Origin: Streptomyces sp. TP-A0356
GTDB taxonomy: Bacteria; Actinomycetota; Actinomycetes; Streptomycetales; Streptomycetaceae
DNA length: 64,000 nucleotides
Reading direction: 5' to 3'
NCBI RefSeq assembly: GCF_001417775.1
Contig: NZ_BBZJ01000021.1
Location: 248,001-312,000, forward strand
In this document: positions 1 through 9,239 of the stretch, piece after piece
How positions within the stretch are numbered: the first letter of the stretch is position 1
Layout: each line of letters begins with the position of its first letter
Program-made: the position numbers and the translations under genes
The notes under the pieces: model-generated
What the model was told of the DNA's origin: nothing
The model's input: the letters and a program-made list of their open reading frames with translations, nothing else
Database searches by the model: none

Positions 1-949
1 GATCGAGAAGCTTCCGCTGGTCGACGACGCGGGTGTCCTCAAGGGCCTGATCACGGTCAAGGACTTCGTGAAGGCGGAGAAGTACCCGAACGCCGCCAAG
101 GACGCCGAGGGCCGCCTGCTCGTCGGTGCCGCGGTGGGCGTGGCGGGCGACGCCTTCGAGCGCGCCCAGGCCCTCATCGAGGCGGGCGTCGACTTCATCG
201 TCGTCGACACCGCGCACGGCCACTCCCGGCTGGTCGGCGACATGGTCGCCAAGATCAAGTCGAACTCCTCGGGCGTCGACGTCATCGGCGGCAACATCGC
301 CACCCGCGAGGGCGCCCAGGCGCTCATCGACTCCGGCGTGGACGGAATCAAGGTCGGCGTCGGCCCCGGCTCCATCTGCACGACCCGCGTGGTCGCCGGC
401 ATCGGCGTCCCCCAGGTGACCGCCATCTACGAGGCGTCGCTCGCGGCGCGGGAGGCCGGTGTCCCGGTCATCGGCGACGGTGGTCTGCAGTACTCCGGCG
501 ACATCGCGAAGGCCCTGGTCGCGGGCGCCGACACGGTGATGCTGGGCTCGCTGCTCGCCGGCTGCGAGGAGTCGCCCGGCGAGCTCCTCTTCATCAACGG
601 CAAGCAGTTCAAGTCGTACCGCGGCATGGGCTCCCTGGGCGCCATGCAGTCCCGTGGCGACCGCAGGTCCTTCTCCAAGGACCGCTACTTCCAGGAGCGC
701 ATCGCCTCCGACGACGAGCTGATCCCCGAGGGCATCGAGGGGCAGGTGCCCTACCGCGGCCCGCTCTCCTCGGTCGTCCACCAGCTGATCGGCGGCCTGC
801 GCCAGTCGATGTTCTACGTCGGCGGCAGGACCGTTCCGGAGCTGCAGGCCAAGGGCCAGTTCGTGCGGATCACGTCCGCGGGCCTCAAGGAGAGCCACCC
901 GCACGACATCCAGATGACGGTCGAGGCGCCGAACTACAGCAAGAGCTGA
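1..949 (+). CDS. guaB: IMP dehydrogenase, C-terminal part (starts before the window)
   Basis: Converts IMP to XMP with NAD+, the first committed step of guanine nucleotide synthesis, in the cytoplasm. The reading frame is open from base 2; the first residues (LPLVDDAGVLKGLITVKDF) are the end of a CBS domain, so the N-terminal barrel half lies upstream. The catalytic loop GPGSICTTR is intact, with its Cys encoded at 377-379, followed by the GDGGLQYSGD phosphate-binding segment and the flap region. The end matches the family length. A GC-rich hairpin follows at once, and the paralogue downstream has its own start, so the two need not be cotranscribed. Confidence 0.97.
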   Translation, partial: IEKLPLVDDAGVLKGLITVKDFVKAEKYPNAAKDAEGRLLVGAAVGVAGDAFERAQALIEAGVDFIVVDTAHGHSRLVGDMVAKIKSNSSGVDVIGGNIATREGAQALIDSGVDGIKVGVGPGSICTTRVVAGIGVPQVTAIYEASLAAREAGVPVIGDGGLQYSGDIAKALVAGADTVMLGSLLAGCEESPGELLFINGKQFKSYRGMGSLGAMQSRGDRRSFSKDRYFQERIASDDELIPEGIEGQVPYRGPLSSVVHQLIGGLRQSMFYVGGRTVPELQAKGQFVRITSAGLKESHPHDIQMTVEAPNYSKS

Positions 950-984
950 TCCACGCGCGCGTGAAGCGCGGGTGGAGCACGTCA

Positions 985-1016
985 GAGGGCGGCCCGGAGG
1001 TTCCGGGACCGCCCTC
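985..1016 (+). terminator. Hairpin after guaB
   Basis: GAGGGCGG pairs with CCGCCCTC and inner CCGG with CCGG around a short loop, 36 nt after the guaB stop. There is no clear T run, which is usual for Streptomyces. Likely terminator. Confidence 0.6.
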
Positions 1017-1095
1017 CTCGCGCCTCCGGGGCGACCGTCGCCTGCCCGTCGGCGATACTGGAAGACGCTGAAACGCAGAGGGAAAGGCCACAGAC

Positions 1096-2220
1096 GTGAC
1101 TGAGATCGAGATCGGGCGCGGCAAGCGCGGCCGCCGGGCGTACGCCTTCGACGACATCGCCGTCGTCCCCAGCCGCCGTACGCGGGACCCGAAGGAGGTC
1201 TCGATCGCCTGGCAGATCGACGCCTACCGCTTCGAGCTGCCCTTCCTGGCGGCCCCCATGGACTCGGTCGTCTCCCCGGCCACCGCCATCCACATCGGTG
1301 AGCTCGGCGGCCTCGGCGTGCTGAACCTCGAAGGCCTGTGGACGCGGTACGAGGACCCGCAGCCGCTCCTCGACGAGATCGCCGGGCTGCCCGCCGACGC
1401 CGCGACCCGCCGTCTCCAGGAGATCTACGCGGCTCCCATCAAGGAAGAGCTGATCGGGCAGCGCATCAAGGAGGTGCGCGACTCGGGCGTGGTCACCGCG
1501 GCCGCACTCTCCCCGCAGCGCACGGCCCAGTTCTCCAAGGCCGTGGTCGACGCGGGCGTGGACATCTTCGTCATCCGGGGTACGACGGTGTCGGCGGAGC
1601 ACGTCTCCCACTCGCACGAGCCGCTGAACCTGAAGCAGTTCATCTACGAGCTCGACGTCCCCGTGATCGTCGGCGGCTGCGCCACGTACACCGCGGCTCT
1701 GCACCTGATGCGCACCGGTGCGGCCGGCGTGCTGGTCGGCTTCGGCGGCGGCGCCGCGCACACCACGCGCAACGTTCTGGGCATCCAGGTCCCCATGGCC
1801 ACGGCCGTCGCGGACGTGGCGGCGGCCCGCCGCGACTACATGGACGAGTCCGGCGGCCGGTATGTGCACGTGATCGCGGACGGCGGCGTCGGCTGGTCCG
1901 GCGACCTGCCCAAGGCGATCGCCTGCGGCGCCGACGCCGTCATGATGGGCTCTCCGCTGGCCCGCGCCACGGACGCGCCCGGCAAGGGCCACCACTGGGG
2001 CATGGAGGCGGTCAACGAGGAGCTGCCGCGTGGCAAGAAGGTCGACCTCGGCACGGTCGGCACGATCGAGGAGGTCCTCACGGGCCCGTCGCACACCCCG
2101 GACGGCTCGATGAACTTCTTCGGCGCCCTGCGCCGCGCCATGGCCACCACCGGCTACAGCGAGCTGAAGGAGTTCCAGCGCGTCGAGGTGACCGTGGCGG
2201 ACGCACAGCACAAGCGCTGA
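1096..2220 (+). CDS. GuaB3-family IMP dehydrogenase-related protein
   Basis: A 374-residue protein of the IMPDH/GMP reductase barrel superfamily without the CBS insertion, the GuaB3 type that accompanies guaB in Actinobacteria. The GTG start lies 146 bp after guaB. Visible hallmarks are the N-terminal LPFLAAPMDSVVSP segment and the phosphate-binding DGGVGWSGD stretch near residues 260-270. The catalytic loop reads GGGAAHTTR, so His222 sits where the nucleophilic Cys of IMPDH would be. Classical IMPDH chemistry through a thioimidate is therefore unlikely, although the substrate site looks preserved. Its role is unknown to me; a purine-binding or regulatory partner of GuaB is possible. Confidence 0.88.
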   Translation: MTEIEIGRGKRGRRAYAFDDIAVVPSRRTRDPKEVSIAWQIDAYRFELPFLAAPMDSVVSPATAIHIGELGGLGVLNLEGLWTRYEDPQPLLDEIAGLPADAATRRLQEIYAAPIKEELIGQRIKEVRDSGVVTAAALSPQRTAQFSKAVVDAGVDIFVIRGTTVSAEHVSHSHEPLNLKQFIYELDVPVIVGGCATYTAALHLMRTGAAGVLVGFGGGAAHTTRNVLGIQVPMATAVADVAAARRDYMDESGGRYVHVIADGGVGWSGDLPKAIACGADAVMMGSPLARATDAPGKGHHWGMEAVNEELPRGKKVDLGTVGTIEEVLTGPSHTPDGSMNFFGALRRAMATTGYSELKEFQRVEVTVADAQHKR

Positions 2221-2231
2221 CACCGAGCGCG

Positions 2232-2263
2232 GGGCCCGGTTCACCCGCCGGTGGGCCGGGCCC
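2232..2263 (+). terminator. Hairpin after the GuaB3 gene
   Basis: GGGCCCGG (2232-2239) pairs perfectly with CCGGGCCC (2256-2263), directly followed by CTTCGT. Probable terminator for the plus-strand gene. Confidence 0.6.
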
Positions 2264-2308
2264 TTCGTGAGCGCCCGGGTGGGGGCGCGTTCTGCCTCTG
2301 AGGGGTTC

Positions 2309-2338
2309 GGTCCGGGCCCCGACGGCGGGGTCCGGACC
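2309..2338 (-). terminator. Hairpin after the nucleotide-sugar dehydrogenase gene
   Basis: GGTCCGG (2309-2315) pairs with CCGGACC (2332-2338), with further CCC/GGG pairing inside. It lies 15 nt past the minus-strand stop and serves the convergent gene. Confidence 0.55.
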
Positions 2339-2352
2339 TGGTCCTTGGAAGC

Positions 2353-3561
2353 TCACAACCTGTGCGCCGCTCCCGTGGGCGTCGCCCCCCGCGTGTCCAG
2401 CAGCAGCTGTGCCTTCACCGACAGGCCCTGGAGGTCGTACGTGCGGTGCTGCTGGAGCAGGATCGTCAGGTCCGCGCACGCCGCCGCCTCGTAGAGGGAG
2501 TCCGCGCGCGGGATCGGGCGGTCGAGGACGCTCCATGCCGGGACGTGCGGGTCGTGGTAGCTGATGGACGCGCCCAGCTCCATCAGGCGCAGTGCGATCT
2601 CGTGCGCGGGGGAGCCCTGCTGATCGGCGAGGTCCGGCTTGTACGTCACGCCGAGCAGCAGGACCCGGGCGCCGCGAGCGGACTTTCCGTGCTCGTTCAG
2701 GAGGGTGGCGGCGCGCTGGACGACGTACTGCGGCATGTGGCTGTTGACCTGCTGTGCCAGTTCCACCATCCGCAGCGTGCGCCCGGTCAGCCCCGCGAGG
2801 TCCTGGGGGACGGCGTGGCCACCGACCCCGGGTCCTGGGCGGAAGGCCTGGAAGCCGAACGGCTTGGTCTCCGCACAGCGCACGACGTCCCACAGGTCGA
2901 CGCCCAAGTCGTGGCAGAGCACCGCCATTTCGTTGACCAGGGCGATGTTGACCTGGCGGTAGTTCGTCTCCAGGACCTGCACGGTCTCCGCCTCGCGCGG
3001 TCCACGCGCGCGTACCACCTTGTCGGTGAGGCGCCCGTAGAAGGCGGCGGCCGACTCGGTGCAGGCGGGGGTGAGGCCGCCGATGACCTTGGGGATGTTG
3101 GCCGCCCCGAAGTCGCGGTTGCCCGGGTCGACGCGGCTCGGTGAGTAGGCGAGATGGAAGTCGCGTCCGGCGCGCAGACCGGAGCCCTCTTCCAGGCGAG
3201 GCCGCAGGAAGTCCTCCGTGGTGCCGGGAGGCACGGGCGATTCCAGGATCACGGTGGTGTGCGGGCGCAGCCGCTCGGCGAGGGCGCGGGCGGCCGCTTC
3301 CACCTGGGTGAGGTCGAGCGCGCCGCCGGCTCCGCGCGGGGCGGGGGCACAGATGACGGCGGTGCGGACGCGGCCGAGTTCGGCCGGGTTGCTGGTCGGG
3401 CGGAAACCCCGGGAGAGCATGCGGCGCAGTTCGGCTGCGGTGAGGGACCCGGCCTCCGGTCCCGTCCGGTACCCGAGCGTGGGGATACCGGCGGCGACGG
3501 CGGCCTGGGCCAGGGGCAGGCCGAGATGACCGAGTCCGATGACGGCGAGGTCTGCGGGCAT
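2353..3561 (-). CDS. UDP-glucose/GDP-mannose dehydrogenase family protein, catalytic Cys replaced by Ala
   Basis: Family members oxidise a nucleotide-diphospho-sugar twice with NAD+ to the uronic acid. The protein is 402 residues. It has an N-terminal Rossmann fold (VIGLGHLGLPLA, residues 7-18), the ESPVPPGTTED segment, a central helix with NYRQVNIALVNEMA, and a C-terminal UDP-binding domain with LLLGVTYKPDLAD. The active-site motif, normally GxGxGGHC, reads RPGPGVGGHAVPQD: the nucleophilic Cys is Ala250 (codon at 2812-2814), while Asp254 is kept. Two-step oxidation through a thiohemiacetal is then not expected. It may be a single-step oxidase, an epimerase-like enzyme or a non-catalytic binder. 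It is divergent from glpD and has no sugar-cluster neighbours. Confidence 0.88.
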   Translation of the reverse strand: MPADLAVIGLGHLGLPLAQAAVAAGIPTLGYRTGPEAGSLTAAELRRMLSRGFRPTSNPAELGRVRTAVICAPAPRGAGGALDLTQVEAAARALAERLRPHTTVILESPVPPGTTEDFLRPRLEEGSGLRAGRDFHLAYSPSRVDPGNRDFGAANIPKVIGGLTPACTESAAAFYGRLTDKVVRARGPREAETVQVLETNYRQVNIALVNEMAVLCHDLGVDLWDVVRCAETKPFGFQAFRPGPGVGGHAVPQDLAGLTGRTLRMVELAQQVNSHMPQYVVQRAATLLNEHGKSARGARVLLLGVTYKPDLADQQGSPAHEIALRLMELGASISYHDPHVPAWSVLDRPIPRADSLYEAAACADLTILLQQHRTYDLQGLSVKAQLLLDTRGATPTGAAHRL

Positions 3562-3822
3562 GGGGTGGGCCGTCCTTCCCTGTAGCCGACGCGGGAGAGG
3601 TGCGCAAGCGCTGTGGACAGAATGAGCGAGCGCAATGTCAGACTAGGAGTAAATATGACCGATTTGCGGTATTGACTCGTCCGCTTTCCGTGAGTGTTGT
3701 CCACAGGCCGCGGGCGCGTGGTGGCCGAACCCGGGCATCCCGGTCAGACTTTGGGCATGGGGGTAGGTGAGCCGGGCTTCGCCTGACGGGTGCGGCCAGC
3801 GCGACAGAGCCGGGAGGCAGCG

Positions 3823-5529
3823 GTGAGGACAGCGACACTGGGGCCGGCGCAGCGCGCCGAGTCCCTGGCGGGAATGGCCGAGCGCGAGCTGGACGTGCTG
3901 GTCGTGGGTGGCGGAGTGGTCGGCGCGGGCACGGCGCTGGACGCCGCCACACGCGGTCTGTCCACCGGCCTGGTCGAGGCACGTGACTGGGCGTCGGGCA
4001 CATCCAGCAGGTCGAGCAAGCTGATACACGGCGGCCTGCGGTATCTGGAGATGCTCGACTTCGCGCTTGTGCGCGAGGCGCTGAAGGAGCGTGGGTTGCT
4101 GCTGGAGCGCCTCGCGCCCCATCTCGTGAAGCCGGTCCCGTTCCTGTATCCGCTGCAGCACAAGGGCTGGGAGCGGTTGTACGCGGGCTCGGGCGTCGCG
4201 CTCTACGACGCCATGTCGATGGCGCGCGGCCACGGCCGGGGCCTGCCGATGCACCGTCACCTGACTCGCCGTCAAGCTCTCCGGGTCGCCCCCTGCTTGA
4301 AGAAGAACGCACTGGTGGGCGCCCTGCAGTACTACGACGCACAGGTGGACGACGCCCGCTATGTGGCGGCCCTGGTGCGCACGGCCGCGTGGTACGGCGC
4401 GAAGGTCGCCAACCGCGCCCGCGTCACGGGCTTCCTGCGCGAGGGTGAGCGCGTCGTCGGCGCCACGGTGCAGGACGTGGAGACGGGCGGGGAGTACGAG
4501 ATCCACGCCCAGCAGGTCGTCAACGCGACGGGGGTGTGGACCGACGACACCCAGGCGATGGTGGGGGAGCGGGGCCAGTTCCATGTACGGGCGTCCAAGG
4601 GCATCCACCTGGTCGTGCCGAAGGACCGGATCCACTCCACGACGGGCCTGATCCTGCGCACCGAGAAGTCCGTCCTCTTCGTCATCCCGTGGGGCCGGCA
4701 CTGGATCATAGGGACGACGGACACCGACTGGAGCCTCGACAAGGCGCACCCCGCGGCCTCCAGCGCCGACATCGACTATCTGCTGGACCATGTCAACTCG
4801 GTCCTGGCGGTGCCGCTCACCCGCGATGACGTCGAAGGGGTGTACGCGGGTCTCAGACCTCTGCTCGCCGGGGAGTCGGACGCCACCAGCAAGCTGTCGC
4901 GGGAGCACATCGTGGCCCATCCGGTACCGGGACTCGTGGTCGTGGCGGGCGGCAAGTACACGACGTACCGGGTGATGGCCAAGGACGCCGTCGACGAGGC
5001 GGTGCACGCCCTCGACCGGCGTGTCGCCGACAGCGTCACCGAGGACATCCCCGTCCTGGGCGCCGAGGGCTATCTGGCGCTGTGGAACGCGCGGGCGCGC
5101 ATGGCGGCGCGCACCGGGCTGCACGTGGTGCGGGTGGAACACCTGCTGAACCGCTACGGGTCGATGGTGGACGAGGTGCTCGACCTGATCGCGGCCGACC
5201 CCTCGCTGGGCCGCCCGCTCCAGGCGGCCGACGACTATCTGCGGGCCGAGGTGGTGTACGCCGCCTCGCACGAGGGTGCGCGGCACCTGGACGATGTGCT
5301 CACCCGGCGTACGCGCATCTCCATCGAGACGTTCGACCGCGGCACGCGCAGCGCCCGGGAGGCGGCCGAGCTGATGGCGCCGGTACTGGGATGGGACAAG
5401 GACCATATCGAGCGCGAGATCGCGCACTACGAGAAGCGGGTGGAGGCGGAGCGGGAGTCGCAGCGTCAGCCCGACGATCTGACGGCGGATGCGGCGCGGT
5501 TGGGGGCGCCGGACATCGTGCCGCTGTAG
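3823..5529 (+). CDS. glpD: Glycerol-3-phosphate dehydrogenase, FAD-dependent
   Basis: Oxidises sn-glycerol 3-phosphate to dihydroxyacetone phosphate and passes electrons to the quinone pool at the inner face of the membrane. The protein is 568 residues. The FAD motif VVGGGVVGAG lies near residue 25, and the substrate-binding segment SRSSKLIHGGLRYLE follows. LRPLLAG and GGKYTTYR motifs lie further on, then a C-terminal helical domain. I chose the GTG at 3823 because GGGAGG lies 8 nt upstream; an in-frame GTG at 3790 lacks a ribosome site. The 261 bp upstream hold a divergent control region shared with the dehydrogenase homologue. Confidence 0.95.
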   Translation: MRTATLGPAQRAESLAGMAERELDVLVVGGGVVGAGTALDAATRGLSTGLVEARDWASGTSSRSSKLIHGGLRYLEMLDFALVREALKERGLLLERLAPHLVKPVPFLYPLQHKGWERLYAGSGVALYDAMSMARGHGRGLPMHRHLTRRQALRVAPCLKKNALVGALQYYDAQVDDARYVAALVRTAAWYGAKVANRARVTGFLREGERVVGATVQDVETGGEYEIHAQQVVNATGVWTDDTQAMVGERGQFHVRASKGIHLVVPKDRIHSTTGLILRTEKSVLFVIPWGRHWIIGTTDTDWSLDKAHPAASSADIDYLLDHVNSVLAVPLTRDDVEGVYAGLRPLLAGESDATSKLSREHIVAHPVPGLVVVAGGKYTTYRVMAKDAVDEAVHALDRRVADSVTEDIPVLGAEGYLALWNARARMAARTGLHVVRVEHLLNRYGSMVDEVLDLIAADPSLGRPLQAADDYLRAEVVYAASHEGARHLDDVLTRRTRISIETFDRGTRSAREAAELMAPVLGWDKDHIEREIAHYEKRVEAERESQRQPDDLTADAARLGAPDIVPL

Positions 5530-5608
5530 GCACGCCCGGGCCGGACGGGTTGCACCGCCGCTCGGGGGGCCGGGCCGCCGCGCTCGCGAACCCTGGACCA
5601 CATCACCC

Positions 5609-5654
5609 GAACGAGTGCCGCCGGTCGGGATCTCCGTTCGCAAGCGGCTCGTTC
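5609..5654. terminator. Bidirectional hairpin between glpD and the serine hydrolase gene
   Basis: GAACGAG..CCGC (5609-5621) can pair with GCGG.CTCGTTC (5644-5654) with a two-base bulge. It sits between convergent genes and touches the minus-strand stop. Confidence 0.45.
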
Positions 5655-6706
5655 TACGAGGTGCGGGGGCAGAACTCGGCGGTGAGCAGGTCCCGCTCCA
5701 GCCCGGAGTCTGCGAACGCGTCCGTGTTCACGCGGAAGGTGAGGACGCGACGGCCGTCGAGAGTGGCTGCGGTGCGCACGTAGCTGCCCGATATCCGGCC
5801 GTCGTGCCCCCACACCGTGGTGCCGCACGGAAGCCTCACCGGATACAGCCCCATGCCGTACGCGCCATGTGCGGCCCGGGTGTCGAGCATCTCGCGCAGC
5901 CGGCGCGGGGGCAGCAGCTCGCCACCCAGCAGGGCCGCGTAGAAGCGGTCCAGATCGGCGAGCGTGGTCACCAGCTCACCCGCCGCGCCGGCCACGCGCG
6001 GGTCGAGCTCGGTGACGTCGGAGCCGTCGGCGGCGTAGGCGCGGCCGTGCGGCCGGGGAAGCGTGGTGCGGGCACCCGGGAAGGACGTGCCTGTCAGACG
6101 GAGGGGAGTGATGATGCGGCGCTGGGCCTCGACGGCGTACGAGTGACCGGTGACCTGCTGGACGATCATGCCGAGTACGACGTAGTTCGTGTTGGAGTAC
6201 GAGAAGCGGCCACGAGCGGTCGGAGGGTGGGTGAGCGCGATGCGCACGGCCTGAAGCGGGGTCAGGGGGACCGTGCCCCCGGACACCCCGGTGAAGTCCG
6301 CCAGACCGCTGGTGTGGGTGAGCAGGGCGCGCAGGGTCAGCGCGCGGCCGTCGTTGCCCGCGCCGCGCACCAGCCCCGGCAGATGGTCCTCCACCGAGTC
6401 CGACAGGGACAGCCGGTGCTCGGCGGCCAGTTGCAGCACGACCGTCGCGATGAAGGTCTTGGTGAGACTGCCGGCGCGGAAGTGGTCGGCGATAGCGATG
6501 CCATGGCCGGCGTTCGCGAAGTGCCGGTCCGTCACCTCACGGGCCAGCAGCGCGGCGGCGGGAGCCCTGCCCCGGGTCACGAGCAGTGGCAGCACCGCGT
6601 CCGTCGCCGGGGCCAGGGGGGCCTCGGAGCCGCCGGGAGCGAGTCCGAGCAGAGCCAGGGACACGGCCACGGCCAGCAGGGTCCGGCGTGTCCGGCGCAG
6701 CGGCAT
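5654..6706 (-). CDS. Secreted serine hydrolase, beta-lactamase/DD-peptidase (class C-like) fold
   Basis: A 350-residue penicillin-recognising enzyme with an N-terminal signal peptide (twin-Arg-rich start, hydrophobic stretch at residues 10-22). The three catalytic motifs are present: SxxK as Ser80-Leu-Thr-Lys83, YxN as Tyr170-Ser-Asn172, and the third motif as HDG in WGHDGRISG near residue 305. Family members are D-alanyl-D-alanine carboxypeptidases, esterases or beta-lactamases; the HxG third motif favours a DD-peptidase or esterase. It diverges from the kinase array over 287 bp. The facing microsatellite of CACCGG units (about 6777-6800) lies in this gap. Confidence 0.9.
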   Translation of the reverse strand: MPLRRTRRTLLAVAVSLALLGLAPGGSEAPLAPATDAVLPLLVTRGRAPAAALLAREVTDRHFANAGHGIAIADHFRAGSLTKTFIATVVLQLAAEHRLSLSDSVEDHLPGLVRGAGNDGRALTLRALLTHTSGLADFTGVSGGTVPLTPLQAVRIALTHPPTARGRFSYSNTNYVVLGMIVQQVTGHSYAVEAQRRIITPLRLTGTSFPGARTTLPRPHGRAYAADGSDVTELDPRVAGAAGELVTTLADLDRFYAALLGGELLPPRRLREMLDTRAAHGAYGMGLYPVRLPCGTTVWGHDGRISGSYVRTAATLDGRRVLTFRVNTDAFADSGLERDLLTAEFCPRTS

Positions 6707-6993
6707 CGGAATCCTTCCTTGTCGCGCCCATCATGGCGGAGGAGTCCAGGGCGGGGCCGGGCGGGGGCCACTCGCACCGGCACCGGCACCGGCACCGGCG
6801 GCAGGGCAGGGCGGCCAAGGCAGGGCACACCGGTCACGGTGGGGCACGCCCGGTCCTCCATGACGGGTCCGCTCTGCCGAAAAGTCCCCCGGATGCGGGC
6901 TGATCGCCGAATCAGGAGGCACCCTGGGCGCTGGGCGGTCCGTGCGTGAGAGACAATGAAGGCTCTGTCAGGGCGGGTTGCATGAGGGGACGC

Positions 6994-9069
6994 ATGTCGG
7001 AGGCGGAGCGGGCGGGGACATCCCGTCAGGACAAGAGCGAACGTCTCCTCGCCGGGCGGTACCGGCTGGGAGACGTACTCGGCCGCGGCGGCATGGGCAC
7101 GGTGTGGCGGGCGAAGGACGAGACGCTGGGCCGTACGGTCGCCGTCAAGGAGCTGCGGTTCCCGTCGAGCATCGACGAGGACGAGAAGCGCCGGCTGATC
7201 ACGCGCACGCTGCGGGAGGCCAAGGCGATCGCCCGGATCCGCAACAACGGCGCGGTGACGGTCTTCGACGTGGTGCACGAGGACGACCGGCCCTGGATCG
7301 TGATGGAGCTGATCGAGGGCAAGTCGCTCGCCGAGGTCATCCGCGAGGACGGCCTGCTGGAGCCGAGGCGGGCCGCCGAGGTCGGGCTCGCCATCCTCGA
7401 CGTGCTGCGGGCCGCGCACCGCGAGGGCATCCTGCACCGTGACGTGAAGCCGTCGAACGTGCTGATGTCCGAGGACGGCCGGGTCGTCCTCACCGACTTC
7501 GGCATCGCCCAGGTCGAAGGCGACCCGTCGATCACGTCCACCGGCATGCTCGTCGGCGCTCCCTCCTACATCTCGCCGGAGCGGGCGCGCGGGCACAAGC
7601 CCGGCCCGGCGGCGGACCTCTGGTCGCTCGGCGGTCTGCTGTACGCGGCGGTCGAGGGCGTGCCGCCCTACGACAAGGGCTCGGCGATCGCGACCCTGAC
7701 CGCGGTGATGACCGAGCCGGTCGAGGAGCCCAAGAACGCGGGCCCGTTGAAGCCGGTCATCTACGGGCTGCTCGCCAAGGACCCGCAGCAGCGGCTGGAC
7801 GACGCGGGCGCGCGGGCGCTGCTCCACGAGGTCATCCACGCACCCGACCCCAAGGAGGAGGTGCCGGCGGATGCGACGCGGGTCGTGGCGCTGCCGCCGA
7901 CGCCGCCGAAGGAGCCTTCGGGCACGGGGACGTCGGGCGCCGGGGGCAAGCGGGGCGAGGAGGCCGCCGAGCGGCTGCGCGGGGCGCTGCGGTCCGTGCG
8001 CAAGGCCGCGGCGTCGGCGGGTGCGGCCACGGCGGCCGCGACGGCCGCGCGGACCAAGTCGTCCGGCTCCGGCACCGCGGACAAGTCCGAAGGCACGGCG
8101 TCCGGGAGCGTGGACGCGCCCGGGGACGGCGCGTCCGGTGCCTCCGTCACGCCCGGGTCGTCGGGTGGGTCCGGCTCGGACAGCCCGGGAGGCGCGTCGG
8201 CGGGCACGCGGGACACCACCGCTGTCGTCGGATCGAACTCCGGTCCGACGAAGCGGAGTTCGGGGTGGCCCGTCGTGCCCGATCCGGACCGGCCGCCGCG
8301 GCCGGTGCCGCCCCCCCGGGCGCCGCTCACCGACGTGGTGCCCAAGCGGACGCTGGTGGTCATCGCCGTCGTGGTGGTGCTCGCCGTGGTCGGTGCCGTG
8401 CTCGCGTTCACCCTCGGCGGCGACGACAAGGGTTCGCAGGGCAACGGCAAGGGCGGCGCCAAGGCGGCCGCGTCCAGCGGCGCGACCGCCGGGAGCGGGA
8501 GCAGGGGCAGCGGCGGGACGCGCACGGACAGCGGCAGCGCGAGCGCCTCCGCGACGAACGGGTCGGGCGGGCAGGGCACGGCGAAGAGTTCGCCCGCCGC
8601 CGGCGCGAGTGCCGGTGCCTCCTCCGGGGCGTCGGGCGGCGCGGCGACGACGTACAAGGGCGGTCAGGGGTACTCGATCGGGCTGCCGGCGGGCTGGAAG
8701 TACCAGTCGTCGGACGCCGCGGGAGACCGCTTCACCGGGCCCGGCGGGCAGCGGCTGCTCGTCGCCTGGACGTCCACGCCCAAGAACGACCCGGTGGCGG
8801 ACTGGAACAACCAGGAGCGCGGCATGGTGCGCCCCCAGTACAAGCGGATCCGCATCGAGAAGGTGGACTACCGCGGCTGGAACACGGCCGACTGGGAGTT
8901 CACCTACGCCGACGGCGGCACGACCTACCGGGCGATCGACCGCGGATTCGTCGTCAACTCGCATCAGGGGTATGGGCTGATGTACACGGCGAAGGCGGCG
9001 GACTGGGACGGCGAACTGCGCAACGGCACCTGGAGGACGCTGACCCAGACCTTCCAGCCGAAGTCGTGA
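6994..9069 (+). CDS. Membrane Ser/Thr protein kinase 1 of the array
   Basis: A PknB-type eukaryotic-like kinase of 691 residues. The cytoplasmic catalytic domain (about 25-295) has a Gly-rich loop GRGGMGTVW, ATP-binding Lys52, catalytic HRD Asp150, DFG Asp168 and a SPE segment. A long Ala/Gly/Ser-rich linker follows, then one membrane helix (about 452-472), a second low-complexity linker and an external domain from about 555 (GYSIGLPAGWKY to the end). That external domain recurs in the next genes. I chose the ATG at 6994 because GAGGGGA lies just upstream. A -10-like GACAAT lies at 6952. It probably phosphorylates cell-wall or division proteins. Confidence 0.93.
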   Translation: MSEAERAGTSRQDKSERLLAGRYRLGDVLGRGGMGTVWRAKDETLGRTVAVKELRFPSSIDEDEKRRLITRTLREAKAIARIRNNGAVTVFDVVHEDDRPWIVMELIEGKSLAEVIREDGLLEPRRAAEVGLAILDVLRAAHREGILHRDVKPSNVLMSEDGRVVLTDFGIAQVEGDPSITSTGMLVGAPSYISPERARGHKPGPAADLWSLGGLLYAAVEGVPPYDKGSAIATLTAVMTEPVEEPKNAGPLKPVIYGLLAKDPQQRLDDAGARALLHEVIHAPDPKEEVPADATRVVALPPTPPKEPSGTGTSGAGGKRGEEAAERLRGALRSVRKAAASAGAATAAATAARTKSSGSGTADKSEGTASGSVDAPGDGASGASVTPGSSGGSGSDSPGGASAGTRDTTAVVGSNSGPTKRSSGWPVVPDPDRPPRPVPPPRAPLTDVVPKRTLVVIAVVVVLAVVGAVLAFTLGGDDKGSQGNGKGGAKAAASSGATAGSGSRGSGGTRTDSGSASASATNGSGGQGTAKSSPAAGASAGASSGASGGAATTYKGGQGYSIGLPAGWKYQSSDAAGDRFTGPGGQRLLVAWTSTPKNDPVADWNNQERGMVRPQYKRIRIEKVDYRGWNTADWEFTYADGGTTYRAIDRGFVVNSHQGYGLMYTAKAADWDGELRNGTWRTLTQTFQPKS

Positions 9070-9239
9070 CGTACTCCGCGCCGAACTGACGTTCCGTGCC
9101 GCCTTGTCGCGGGGAGATATGACATCCCCGGGTTGCAGGTTGCCTTCGGCACGTATCGTGAGGGATTGCGAACCGTGCGCAGCGGGAACGGGGCGCGAGG
9201 CGAACGGAATTGACCGACCGGGCGACCGGGGGAGGCATC

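Noticed and set aside
3562..3822. Clear promoter pair between the dehydrogenase homologue and glpD
   Set aside because: TTGACT at about 3673 is a fair -35 for glpD, but no acceptable -10 at 16-19 bp was found, so it was not called.
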